DNA of 58,159 nt from Seminavis robusta (taxonomy: Eukaryota > Bacillariophyta > Bacillariophyceae > Naviculales > Naviculaceae): positions 1-58,159 of the forward strand of contig CAICTM010000586.1 of NCBI GenBank assembly GCA_903772945.1, given 5' to 3'. Shown piece after piece: positions 1 to 9,450 of this stretch. Positions within the stretch are counted from its first letter, which is position 1. Every line of letters starts with the position of its first letter. Position numbers and translations under genes: made by a program. Below the pieces are notes generated by a model. It made no database searches. It was not told the origin of the DNA and was given only the letters and a program-made list of their open reading frames with translations.

Positions 1-451
1 CTTTGTCCTGGAGCTGGTGCTTCTGCTGTAGACGAGACATTTGCTTTGGTTTCTGAGCTTCTTCATACCTTGCTTTTGCTTCTTCTTCCGTTAGCTGTGC
101 CAGCAATGGAGTATCTTCTTCCAACGTGTTGTCCTCCTCATCCTCTTCGGAACTCTCAACAGCCTGTGACAAGGACAGTTTGGCCTTTCTACGCCGTGCG
201 ACAGCTATCGCTGCGAGTGCTTCATCAGAACTATCAAGGGTCTGAGCCAATGACAGTTCGCCCTTTCTACGCCGTCTGACAGCTGCATCTGCAAGAGCTG
301 CCTCTGTGTCAGCTGCCTCTTGGGCTGCTCTGGCACGAGCTGAAAGTATCTGACGACGAGTGTCAATTGAATCGTCGGAGTCCGAGCTCAACAGAATGTT
401 GTCTCTATCCTTGGCTTTTTTCTTCTCTTTTGGTTTTTCCTGCATCATCAT
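1..451 (-). CDS. Partial low-complexity protein, N-terminal part only
   Basis: The reverse strand reads open from three consecutive ATG codons (first at 451) to the window edge, about 150 residues, so the C-terminus is missing. The start is lysine-rich, then comes an acidic Ser/Asp patch (LLSSDSDDSIDTRR), an alanine-rich helix, and two copies of a roughly 28-residue unit centred on AVRRRKGELSLAQ and AVARRRKAKLSLSQ, each followed by an acidic SS(D/E)E stretch. A glutamate/lysine helix follows. This charge pattern suits a nuclear or chromatin-associated disordered protein, but that is inference; no family is recognised. The frame also stays open upstream of 451 for some distance without an ATG, so an upstream exon is possible. 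Confidence 0.6.
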   Translation of the reverse strand, partial: MMMQEKPKEKKKAKDRDNILLSSDSDDSIDTRRQILSARARAAQEAADTEAALADAAVRRRRKGELSLAQTLDSSDEALAAIAVARRRKAKLSLSQAVESSEEDEEDNTLEEDTPLLAQLTEEEAKARYEEAQKPKQMSRLQQKHQLQDK

Positions 452-1672
452 CTTGGTCACGAGATACAGCCCTAACACTGCTCTGCAACCTCTAATGATG
501 AATATCTTTGCTTTGGATATCTTTGCTTTTGTTGGATAATGAGCCGATAATGATGCACAAAAAAAGGAGCAAAGTTTGCGATGGAACGTTGAGCGATTTA
601 TGTTTTGTACATCATCTAATAATCTATTTGGACACTCCAACCAATGGTGCTCCTCGAATTTTCTCACTTAGCCTTCCAACTGATGCGTTCACCGTTTTGC
701 ATGCATCATCCCCATCTGTTCCAGGCATCTTGGTAGCAATCTGCAGCATCATCAGACCTCATGCCACGAATTTATTAATACATACAAATAGCAAGTGGTA
801 AAAGCAAGTATGTGTACCAGTACGGAAAATGAAACATTTTGTGGCAACTCACACGGCTGGCAAGGCCGCCATGCTTTGAGTACAAGAAACGCACCTCCAG
901 CAATAAATAGGATGTGAGAAAGCCCCCACGCTGACACCGGTATTCCATGTAGGACATGTCCGATGTGACATAGCTGGTGTCAGAAAATGTTCGGTTGAGG
1001 TGCGATGAGTACCGCTTTGTGCCATGCGATAAGAACGGGTATCAGATCTTATGCTGGAAGAAGGACCAATCCAATCGAACAACATATCTTCCTTCATGAC
1101 TTGAGTCCTACCGGTACCGTAACTTGCAAGGAGGACATCAATTGAGTATCACGAAACCAGCCCTGGGGCAGAGAGCAATACTGAGTTTGATGATACACCA
1201 GTAATACAGAGGAGCGTACTGTTTTGTAAGTCCAAAAAATCTGATTCTAGGCTGCGAGAATCGGCACAAGGCCAACGAGACATCTAGAGCTAGCTAGTGG
1301 ATCAACTACTAGTACTTGTATTGTAAAGCTATCGAGTGTACCGGTATCCCTGCAAAACTCAGCAGCGAGATTTCATTTTTCAAATGGATGATGCAATGCC
1401 GATTCGAGCTTCCCTTCCAGGTACAACCCATACTCCAGTGTGATGTAGACCACTTGAGGATCGGGATAAGAATCATCTACATTACTCGTGCCCGGGATTT
1501 CAAGAGCCAGTCATACAGTAAACAACAGATCCACCCTGAAGCACAAACCATATGGCCAGTTCTCCCAGCTAGTAAAAGCGATGAGTCCATTGGATTGTGA
1601 GGTACCTGTAGCGCTAGACCATAATTTTCAACCTCCACCCTCCGTAGTTCATACTGTACCTGCATTCAGCAT
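452..1672. other. Intergenic stretch
   Basis: No convincing coding frame: the short open frames lack family signatures and plausible starts. It holds two TACCGGTA palindromes (1109 and 1339) and a GCTAGCTAG motif near 1284. It separates two leftward genes and would contain the promoter of the partial gene and the 3' end of the TPR gene. Confidence 0.5.
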
Positions 1673-2314
1673 TCACTCCTTGTCCGACTCTTCCGAGTTC
1701 TTAGAATCCTCACTGCCCCGTCGTTTCAGAATGTCAATACAAGCAGAAAGCTTGGTCGACACTGGAGACCAGGGATTCAAATCCAAGCATTGTCGAAATG
1801 CCGCTGCTGCTTCCTCATATCTCCCCATTTCGAAAAAACAAAGTCCCATTCCACTTTGCGTTTGGAAATTGAATGGTTGTAACTCCAATGCCTTGACGGC
1901 TGCTTTCAAGGCGGACTGATGGCTGCCTATCAAGTATTCGCAAGTGGCTACCCAGTTCCAGGCCTCAGCATACTCACTGTCCTGTTCTGTGAGTGATTCG
2001 AAAATTTCCAAGGCATCTTGATGATTGCCTCGAATCATCTCGGAGAGACCCTTCTCTAGCTGAAAGTGTAGATTGCCATCAGGATGCACTTTGAATGTGT
2101 CTTTGATCATGAGCTCAATGGCTTCAGCGCCGTCCTGTGTTGTCACTGCGTCCAGCATCAAAAAGAGAGCTGAAAGAGGGAGGCGAAAGGCTGCTGCCGA
2201 CTTGTTCGCCGCAGGTGGTTCTGGCACACTCCCCGTGTTGCTTCGAGAGGCCACCTGCCACTCCCTCAATTCATCCTGTCCATTGGTCGATTTCAAAAAG
2301 TGAGATTCTCTCAT
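1673..2314 (-). CDS. Tetratricopeptide repeat protein
   Basis: Encodes at least 213 residues from the first in-frame ATG at 2314 to TGA at 1673. The second half holds three consecutive TPR-like helical pairs: a unit around LHFQLEKGLSEMIRGNHQDA, one around YAEAWNWVATCEYLIG and one around MGLCFFEMGRYEEAAAAFRQ, ending in a Ser/Glu-rich tail. The pattern resembles the plant/bacterial TPR family with the AEAWNxxAT signature; partners are unknown. The frame stays open, with protein-like helical sequence, up to 2431, where an in-frame TAG precedes a possible 3' splice site (TTCGTAG). An upstream exon is therefore likely, but no donor with the right phase could be assigned. The next gene upstream ends only 190 bp away on the same strand. 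Confidence 0.75.
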   Translation of the reverse strand: MRESHFLKSTNGQDELREWQVASRSNTGSVPEPPAANKSAAAFRLPLSALFLMLDAVTTQDGAEAIELMIKDTFKVHPDGNLHFQLEKGLSEMIRGNHQDALEIFESLTEQDSEYAEAWNWVATCEYLIGSHQSALKAAVKALELQPFNFQTQSGMGLCFFEMGRYEEAAAAFRQCLDLNPWSPVSTKLSACIDILKRRGSEDSKNSEESDKE

Positions 2315-2504
2315 GATTAGTCGAGGCAGTTGCTCCAGCAAATCACAACCATGCAGCTGTAGGATTACCTGTATTCTCTTCAAAACTGTTTCTGTGAGAC
2401 CGTCATCACCAATATCCGATCCGTGCTTGAACTACGAACAGAGAGTACAACAAAGCGCACATGTCAGCCATAAAACCAGACAAACACTCGCACTGCCAAA
2501 ACAT

Positions 2505-4244
2505 TCACAGCCCTACCAATGCCCGCGTCGACGGACGAAACACCGTAGTCCTGCCATTATCCTCCAATTGTCGCGACCAGTTCTCCTCCAATGTCACGGT
2601 AAGATTGGTCCGATCACTGCGGCACGCCACTAGATTGTCTTGACACACATACCGCATTCCACGCGGTCCCCCAAAGACTTGATGACAATCGTGTTCATCC
2701 GGCAATACGTGATAGAATGGTTTTTGTTCGGGATGTTCAATATGTCGCACTCCATCCCAATGCTTGACATTGGCCTTGGGAACAGTGTCGCATGCCACGA
2801 CGATGCCCCGAAAGCCAAAGAATTGGTGGTACACCACATCGCCCACCGCAAATTGAATGGTATTGCTTTTTTCTAGTGATTGTTTTTGTTGGAGTGTTTG
2901 TCGATGCCAGAGCAAGTCTCGTAGTTCGGCCATGATGGTGTATATATATCTCAAATGAGCCGTTGCAGATTGTAGACGGTCCGTGTCATCATCTCCTCCG
3001 ACGACAACAACAGAGGGATCCTGTACAAGTTCACTACGGGAAGACAACCTTTCTTGAAAGGCTCGTAGCACACTGTATTGTTCTTCTTCTTTTTGGTGAT
3101 CGGTCGGCAATAATGCCTCTGTTGTGACAATATCTTCCAAATAGGCCATCAAGTCTTGACAATGCGTGACCGTTTCTTGGGCGGCCGCCTCGACCGCTAC
3201 ATGAAATGTCTTGTCTGTTGTTTGTGGTTGTTGTTGCACTACTTCCCAATCGACGGGATATTCATATGCCAACAACTCGTCCGGTTGAAAACTGCGGGCA
3301 TGTCGCTGGTATCCCCGAAAATGTTGCGCTACCATGTGGGATCGTATCCGACACAATTGTGGATCGTCCACAAGTTCCAAATCCTGTTGCGTGGCAACAA
3401 TGAGCGGCGATGTGGCTTGCAATGTATGCATATCGGCGAGATCGAGAATGACTTCGTATCGCATTTGGGTCAAAAAATCTTTTGCGGTGTATATTTTTGT
3501 CGTCAAGGAAGACAATTCCATTTGATTGGGTGTTTCGACGGGTTGTTCCCATCCGCAAATGACACCCCTCCATCGTTCGTGTTTGTGTTGGACTACCTGT
3601 CCCACGTAGAATTCCATACTACTTGTAGTAGTAGTAGTACTATTGCGAGTGGCATGTTCCGTTCGTTGCTGGTCGAGTTGGACCAAGGCCGTGGATGTCA
3701 ATTCATTGAGTGCGCGAAGGGTTTGAAACGCATGGGCAATGCGTGTCTTTTGCAGATCTGCGTCTTCTTGTACTTGTACAGAATTACTATTGAGTCGAAA
3801 GACGGCACGTATCAAGTTTCGTAATTGGCGTGTGTTGCGAATGTGAAGCTGTAGTTGGTGATTGTAAATGTGCGTTTGGGGTGGCAACAGTCCATAAATG
3901 GTGGTCAAGAGACGGTCTTCTAGGTTGCTGTGGTCTTGATGAAAATCATGTAAAGATCGTAACCTCGTTTCATCAATCTGAGGAGGCGACAATGTGAAGG
4001 GTTCCACAAAGGCGGACAAGGGCATTTCCGGGTTGGTCGTCTGACACCATCGCAGCAATTGCCGGTACAGAGTCCTGGGAAGACGGTTTGTCTTTTTTCC
4101 ATCACTATTAGTACTTTCACTACTACCGGTAGTACTGAACCACGAGCTGCAGATTCCTCCAGCCGGCTTGAGCTGTCTTGTGGTGGCTGTCCGTACTGAC
4201 TGGCCAAGCTTTAGGGACCGTCTTAGTAGCAGCAACGACGACAT
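2505..4244 (-). CDS. Mitochondrial LYR-motif protein with two YccV/HspQ-like domains
   Basis: A single-exon 579-residue protein starting at ATG 4244. The first ~40 residues are rich in Leu, Arg, Ser and Thr with no acidic residue, as in a mitochondrial presequence. An LYR tripeptide at about 59-61 in LPRTLYRQLLRWCQ looks like the LYR helix used by mitochondrial Fe-S/assembly factors. Two YccV/HspQ (hemimethylated-DNA-binding) folds follow: one begins FYVGQVVQHKHERWRGVICG, the other FAVGDVVYHQFFGFRGIVVA and contains KPFYHVLPDEHD. In bacteria HspQ acts in protease delivery; in eukaryotes the fold also occurs in FBXO21-like proteins. A role in mitochondrial protein quality control is inference. 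A TACCGGTA palindrome lies inside the presequence-coding part at 4124. Confidence 0.8.
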   Translation of the reverse strand: MSSLLLLRRSLKLGQSVRTATTRQLKPAGGICSSWFSTTGSSESTNSDGKKTNRLPRTLYRQLLRWCQTTNPEMPLSAFVEPFTLSPPQIDETRLRSLHDFHQDHSNLEDRLLTTIYGLLPPQTHIYNHQLQLHIRNTRQLRNLIRAVFRLNSNSVQVQEDADLQKTRIAHAFQTLRALNELTSTALVQLDQQRTEHATRNSTTTTTSSMEFYVGQVVQHKHERWRGVICGWEQPVETPNQMELSSLTTKIYTAKDFLTQMRYEVILDLADMHTLQATSPLIVATQQDLELVDDPQLCRIRSHMVAQHFRGYQRHARSFQPDELLAYEYPVDWEVVQQQPQTTDKTFHVAVEAAAQETVTHCQDLMAYLEDIVTTEALLPTDHQKEEEQYSVLRAFQERLSSRSELVQDPSVVVVGGDDDTDRLQSATAHLRYIYTIMAELRDLLWHRQTLQQKQSLEKSNTIQFAVGDVVYHQFFGFRGIVVACDTVPKANVKHWDGVRHIEHPEQKPFYHVLPDEHDCHQVFGGPRGMRYVCQDNLVACRSDRTNLTVTLEENWSRQLEDNGRTTVFRPSTRALVGL

Positions 4245-4482
4245 CTTCTCATGTGTGATAGACTTGTTTCCAGAGATTGTGAGTTGTGAGTGCGTGGAAG
4301 GCCGTTTTGGGAATGAGACAGGAAAGATATTTCATTAGGGTTAAATGTGGATCTTTCAGAAAAGATCCAACCGTTTCAATGCAACGACGACACAGCATCG
4401 TCACAAAGAGTTCGGCGTTTCATTCTTTCATCATCATTGCTTCGTCCATCCAGAACAACAACAGCATACCGTAGCAGCAACA

Positions 4483-6258
4483 ATGTTCCTGGCATCTCAA
4501 TCCCTCAAGAGAGTTCGTTCCTTGTCCATCATCAGCAGTAGTACCGGTAGTAACAATATTATGAAGACAAGACAAGCACTCTCCACGAGCCTGGGTGTCC
4601 TAGCGACACTCTCCTCGCAGCATTTGTGCTGGACAGCTTCGGCCCTGCCATTTGGGACTCGGGGTGCCAGTAGCGATACTACTACTAACGAGGACAATGC
4701 CGAAGCCGTCACGGATGCCATGGGCGAAATCGTCCGCATTCATTTACCAAAAGGCAATAATAATGAAGAGAACGACAATCGCAATCCAGTGGTAGAAGCC
4801 TTTTTTGCTGCTGGCGATACTTCTTCTTCTTCTTCCAATGATGACGTCCTACTCTTTCAGGAAATCCAATCGCAAGCACAAAATCTGTCGTCCTTTTTAA
4901 CTTCGACACGCCGCAATTTCCACCAACGTCCCGAATTAATGTATCAAGAAAAGGAAACATCGGCCATGATCCAGGCCACCTTGCAACAACTCGATATTCC
5001 CCATTCCACTGGATGGGCCGTCAATACCCATCCCACGGTCATTCCAGGACCGGGAGGATACGGTATTGTCGCCGATATTGGTACCGGACAAGCACCGTGT
5101 GTCTTGTTACGAGCCGATATGGATGCTTTGCCCATTCACGAACGCACCGAACAAGTTGACAACTTTAGGTCGCAAACACCCGATCAAATGCACGCTTGTG
5201 GACACGATGGACATACCACCATGCTGTTGGGTGCCGCCGCCATTTTAAAGGGAATGGAAGAGAGTATCAATGGAACCGTACGACTCATGTTTCAACCCGC
5301 CGAAGAAGGTGGAGCCGGAGCCAAACGCATGGTCGAAGAGGGCGTCATGACACTACAACCACCACCACAGCATGCTTTTGGATTGCATGTGTGGCCGACG
5401 TGAGTATGCATATAAGAGCTCATACAAGTGAAATCGAGGAATAGTAGTGGATTGGATTGTTTGGTATTGTTTTCTCATCTTCCTTCCATTGTTTGCCATG
5501 TTCGCACTGTCAACTCTTGTCACAGTCTTCCTTCGGGTAGCATTGCAGGACGTCCTGGACCCCTCTTGGCAGCCGCAGAACGATTCGAAATACTCATTGC
5601 CGGAACAGGGGGACATGCCGCCATGCCACATCTCACTCATGATCCCATTGTCACGGCATCGGCCATTATCATGAACTTGCAAACTGTCGTCAGTCGGACC
5701 ATGAGTCCCCTCGAAAGTGGGGTGGTGAGTATCACCAAAATGGAAGCGGGAGATGCGTTCAACATTATCCCGGCATCGGCATTGTTGCGAGGGACCATTC
5801 GGGCATTGAGTACCGAAACCCTCATGACCTTACGGGATCGAGTCCATCATATTATGGAATCCACCGCGGCGGTGCACGGATGCAATGTCACCATTACCTA
5901 TTCGCCCGACTATTATCCACCGACAGTGAACGATCCCGAACTGTACCATACGTTTTCCAAAGACATTGCCGCCCAGATATCCACAGAAGGCTATACCCGC
6001 GACACGGAACCCACCATGGGAGGAGAAGATTTTAGTTTTGTGGCGGAACAGGTTCCTTCGACTTTTTTCTTGTTGGGACAGGGATCGGGACAAGATCCGC
6101 CCACGAATTACGGATTGCATCATCCGCATTTTGCACTCGATGAAAGTGTCATGCCACAAGGTGTCGAGCTACATGTCAATTTGGCGCTGCGAGCATTGAG
6201 GCGGTTGGGACAACAACAGCAACAACAACAAACAGATGACGTCAAGGCTGCAGCATAA
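4483..6258 (+). CDS. M20 family amidohydrolase (IAA-amino acid/hippurate hydrolase-like)
   Basis: Two exons, 4483-5399 and 5526-6258, encode 549 residues; the intron has donor GTGAGT and acceptor CACAG and joins HVWPT to LPSGSIAGRPGP in frame, matching the family. Family members hydrolyse N-acyl amino acids, including auxin conjugates in plants, with a two-metal centre. Metal-site motifs are visible: DMDALPI, HACGHDGH, QPAEEGG and the lid-domain HAAMPH, then EDFSFVAEQVPSTFFLLG. The start at 4483 is preferred because it opens a hydrophobic leader; the ATG at 4345 adds an unlikely His/Gln-rich segment. The leader reaches TASALPFGTR, which resembles a diatom ASAF-type plastid site or an ER signal; the compartment is unsettled. 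An acidic, Asn-rich linker precedes the catalytic part. The natural substrate cannot be read from sequence. Confidence 0.9.
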
Positions 6259-6394
6259 AAAGCTATAGCTCATCGTGCACCGCAAATAATGGATAGACCT
6301 GATTGTAGCTAGCTAGTAGCTATAAAGAAGAATATCATATGTATCTTTCTTGTTCTACGTATCTACTGTTCTCTAATTGCAACTACACCCACAA

Positions 6395-7945
6395 TCACTC
6401 ATTACTGTATGATGGATCAGTTGTCGGTCTTTCGTTCATCTGAAATGTAGTACCTGCAGCACCCGCGGGCAGCAGAGGATCCACGAGACTCTGATTATTG
6501 TTGTCGTTGTCTTCCTGCTGCAGATACGGGTCCATGACTGCATTATTATTTGGTTCCTGTGGACCATCCTCTGTAAACGTATTGTTGCTCATTCCCATGA
6601 AATTATTGTTGTTGTTGTGATTATTATTCATCGTCATGAGATTCTGGTTGACTTGTCGCAAGTGTCCCCATCCCGCTCGCAAGGTGGACGACACGGCATC
6701 ATCGGCTTCAATAACGGCTTCATCGTACTTGACTTGATTGTATCGATCCTTTTCGGGCAATACGTAGAGCATGAGACTATCGACCACGGTGGTGGCGACG
6801 GCCAACAATCCCAACGCTGTGGTGAGTGTGACCAAAAAGGTAACGGAATGAAACATGTGAAACTCTCCTCCCAACAATACGGCCACTCGAATTCCATGGG
6901 CATTCAAGAGGGTGCGATTGGATCGGTAGTGTCCGTGATAAAAGGGAATGAACTGCTTGTAGGAAGATGTTCCGACCAATTGGGGGGAATAGTAATAATG
7001 CGGTTCCACCACTCCCCGGTAATTGACAAAATCACTCCAAAAGACATTCAAGAGCAATGTGGCTCCGGTATCTCGAAAAGTTTGGCACTTGTTGTCACCA
7101 TTGTCATTGTTGATATTGCAATCGTCCAAACTGTTGACACCAGCGGCTTGCAACAAGACATTCAAGGAAAAGAAATCTTGATGAGACGTTTGGGTGCGAT
7201 TGGGATTAATGTAGCAGGGCGCCGTGTCGGTGGAAAAGTTGCTCCGATAATCGTAAAAGGCATTTTGTTTCTTGGCTTCTTGTTGACACAAGTGTTGATT
7301 TTTGGAATACAAGCGTCCTTGGTAAGCGGCCGATTCGGCAGAACAGGCATAATTGACCGCGTGAGGAGTTCCATCCGTCGTCAATTGTTGTTGTTGATGG
7401 GCCGTGCAAATCTTTGAAGCTGTGACGGCATGATCAATGAGAACGGTAAAGGATTCACTTTGGTGGACGTAAAACTTGTATGCCGGAGATGTATTGTTGT
7501 ACGTGTTGGGACAACTTCCAGTAGTACTGGCGGGACAGACAAACTCTTGCTCTGTCGTCGACGCACGGGTCATGACCGTCAAGGATTTCTCATTGATCAG
7601 TTGGGCACTGGCGGCTTCGTAGATTTCGCACGGATACACGTGGCCCTTGTATTCCGTCTTGTTGTTGTTGCGAGAATAATATTGTTTGCAATAGGGCATG
7701 GTATCCACTGGCGAAAAGGCATTGTCGCAACCCGGCAAGCTCGGATCGCAATTGTCGACGGTCGGTTGTTGCAGCGAAAATCGAACCACACCCACCACGG
7801 GAGACGGATCCAACCAACCGCCCAGGGCAAACATTTCAAAGAAACCAACATAAAAGGCAATGGCCAACAGCAGCGTGTACCGAAGACATACTAACCGAGA
7901 GTCTTGGATTTGGACATACTTGACTGTGGGATACGCACACAGCAT
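6395..7945 (-). CDS. P2X-like ATP-gated cation channel candidate
   Basis: Single-exon 516-residue protein from ATG 7945. It has the P2X layout: a short cytosolic N-terminus with Y-P-T-V-K at residues 5-9, matching the conserved Y-x-T-x-K/R protein kinase C site; a first membrane helix at about 22-42; a large Cys- and Asn-glycosylation-rich outer domain; then LNAHGIRVAVLLGGEF, close to the P2X N-x-R/H-G-I-R-x-x-V-x-x-x-G signature, leading into a second membrane helix with TTALGLLAVATTVVDSLML. Here the P2X helix normally holds the conserved Asp before the cytosolic tail, and V-D-S is present. The C-tail is Asn/Gln-rich. P2X channels are trimeric and open on ATP; plasma-membrane or contractile-vacuole location is not readable. 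A more distant two-TM membrane protein is the alternative. Confidence 0.7.
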   Translation of the reverse strand: MLCAYPTVKYVQIQDSRLVCLRYTLLLAIAFYVGFFEMFALGGWLDPSPVVGVVRFSLQQPTVDNCDPSLPGCDNAFSPVDTMPYCKQYYSRNNNKTEYKGHVYPCEIYEAASAQLINEKSLTVMTRASTTEQEFVCPASTTGSCPNTYNNTSPAYKFYVHQSESFTVLIDHAVTASKICTAHQQQQLTTDGTPHAVNYACSAESAAYQGRLYSKNQHLCQQEAKKQNAFYDYRSNFSTDTAPCYINPNRTQTSHQDFFSLNVLLQAAGVNSLDDCNINNDNGDNKCQTFRDTGATLLLNVFWSDFVNYRGVVEPHYYYSPQLVGTSSYKQFIPFYHGHYRSNRTLLNAHGIRVAVLLGGEFHMFHSVTFLVTLTTALGLLAVATTVVDSLMLYVLPEKDRYNQVKYDEAVIEADDAVSSTLRAGWGHLRQVNQNLMTMNNNHNNNNNFMGMSNNTFTEDGPQEPNNNAVMDPYLQQEDNDNNNQSLVDPLLPAGAAGTTFQMNERPTTDPSYSNE

Positions 7946-8751
7946 GATGATACTACTATCATTCTGTTCTAAACTGAATCAGATATTGGTAGGGTAGTCT
8001 ATGGTAGCCACGTTAGTTTTGTGGTGGGTGGAAGCGATCTTTCGTTTTCGGTCGTACCGTATTAGGTGGACCCCCCTTCATACCGGTAGAGATATCCCTG
8101 TCCCCCAATGGCTTCCTTAGCTAACTTCTCTACCGTACTCAATGTAGGCCCCCTTTTAAAACTAGCTACCGGTAGCCACCCACCTGTACCGTCCCAATAA
8201 TAATAAAACAGTAAAATGCGTCTCCTGATAGACTGCTCCTCCAGCTCAGGGGAGGAGGAAGGATCACTCCGTAGTGCAAATGTGGGGTAATGGTGTCTGC
8301 TAGCTAGATAACCTGTTGGCTTGTATGACATACAGGTGGTACGCTGCAGGAGAAGGCTGTACTAGTTTCCGTCACCATCACCATCGCGGTCACCACGATC
8401 CCTATCACCGCCATCCCTACCCGCCACGAACCGATTGAGCAACGTGGGATCGCAAGGATTTTCTTCAGAGTTGAGTCATTGGAGATCTTAAAGAACTGCG
8501 TCATCATATCGTAGTCTTCGTGTTCAATGTTATGACAAGCAAGGAAACATATAGATACCGGGCTCTCCGTCAAAGAACGTTGACAATGTCCCTTCCATCA
8601 TCGGTCAAACTGCCAGCAAGTGTGCCATCAATTGATGCGAAACTGCACCAAGTGAATATGCATTGGATAGGGATGAGCGGACTTTCAGAGAAGGGACCCG
8701 AGGTGAGTGAAAAGAGAGATTGGACTAGGCTGAGACAGACAAGGATTATGT
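7946..8751. other. Intergenic, upstream of P2X-like gene
   Basis: No gene is supported. It contains TACCGGTA palindromes at 8081 and 8167 and a GCTAGCTAG motif near 8300. Its right edge is the outer end of a transposon terminus. Confidence 0.5.
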
Positions 8752-8786
8752 CACAGACGGTCTCACCCTGCTCAACTGACGCACCT
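8752..8786 (+). repeat. Left terminal inverted repeat of transposon
   Basis: Starts CACAGACGGTCTCACCCTG and ends CGCACCT. It pairs with the right terminus except for one transition (A/G after GGTCTC) and four extra bases (TGAC) between CTCAA C and GCACCT. Confidence 0.8.
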
Positions 8787-9020
8787 GGTTCGGTCAACCA
8801 AAAGTATCCTACAGATTTTGGTTTATTCAACCTAATCCTAGTTCATAGTTTTCGTTTATCGAACCAATATTTACCTAATAATTTTCGTTTATCGAACCAA
8901 TATTTAATAGTTTTCGTTCGTATAACCAATATTATTAATTTATTTTTGGTTTTAGTAACCAATATTTTTAATTGGTTTTTTGTTTTAGTAACCAAAACCC
9001 AAAATCAAGTTTTCGTCGGA
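8787..9020 (+). repeat. Left subterminal array
   Basis: About seven degenerate copies of a unit around TTTTCGTTTATCGAACCAAT, spaced roughly 30-40 bp, each with a half-palindromic core (TTCGTT...CGAACC or TTTTGGTTT...AACCAA). They read in the opposite direction to those at the right end, as expected for binding sites of an element-encoded protein. Confidence 0.65.
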
Positions 9021-9168
9021 GCAACCAAAATGTCAGAAAACAATGACGGGCAGAAAAGAAACAGAAACGTGTCAAAATTTGGCTTACCCGGCAGGTTCCC
9101 ACTCATCGCAGTTGCCATTTCCATGAAAAACACAAACCAAAAAACATCACAACTCAACTCAACTGAAC

Positions 9169-9450
9169 ATGTCTACCACCACGAGTGACCTGCTAAAAGG
9201 CCCTCCAGAGCGACCATTCACATGGACGCCTGAGCCAATCTTTATCGACGATGTTGGGGAAAACAAGAAGATTAATGTTTGTGAGATCTTTCGGTTTGAC
9301 ACTGCATTGGGAGCAAAGATGTGTATTGAAGTACTCAAGCTTCCACCTTCATTGTACCCACCTGATTGGAAAAAGCGCAAAGACATGCAAGAAATATTCC
9401 GGCTGGCTGCATTGAAAGTAAACATTCTTCTCAAACATGGACTTCATTGA
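9169..9450 (+). CDS. Small 93-residue transposon-borne ORF, unknown function
   Basis: Begins at ATG 9169 after an A-rich leader (AACTGAAC before the start) and ends at 9450, overlapping the 3' end of the convergent ORF by about 20 bp. The protein starts MSTTTSDLLKGPPERPFTW and contains hydrophobic/charged stretches ending in a likely helix (EIFRLAALKVNILLKHG). No domain is recognised. Because it lies between the two termini it is probably an accessory protein of the element; a real but non-element origin, or a chance open frame, cannot be excluded. It has no membrane segment or zinc motif. Confidence 0.5.
   Translation: MSTTTSDLLKGPPERPFTWTPEPIFIDDVGENKKINVCEIFRFDTALGAKMCIEVLKLPPSLYPPDWKKRKDMQEIFRLAALKVNILLKHGLH

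Noticed and set aside
1..279. Rightward open frames of the first 280 bp
   Set aside because: The opposite strand carries a long coherent frame with repeated units and an ATG start, so the plus-strand frame is a shadow.
8737..8764. Palindromic TGAGAC...GTCTCA at the left transposon edge as a separate hairpin
   Set aside because: The second half is part of the transposon terminus; the first half is probably chance or flank.
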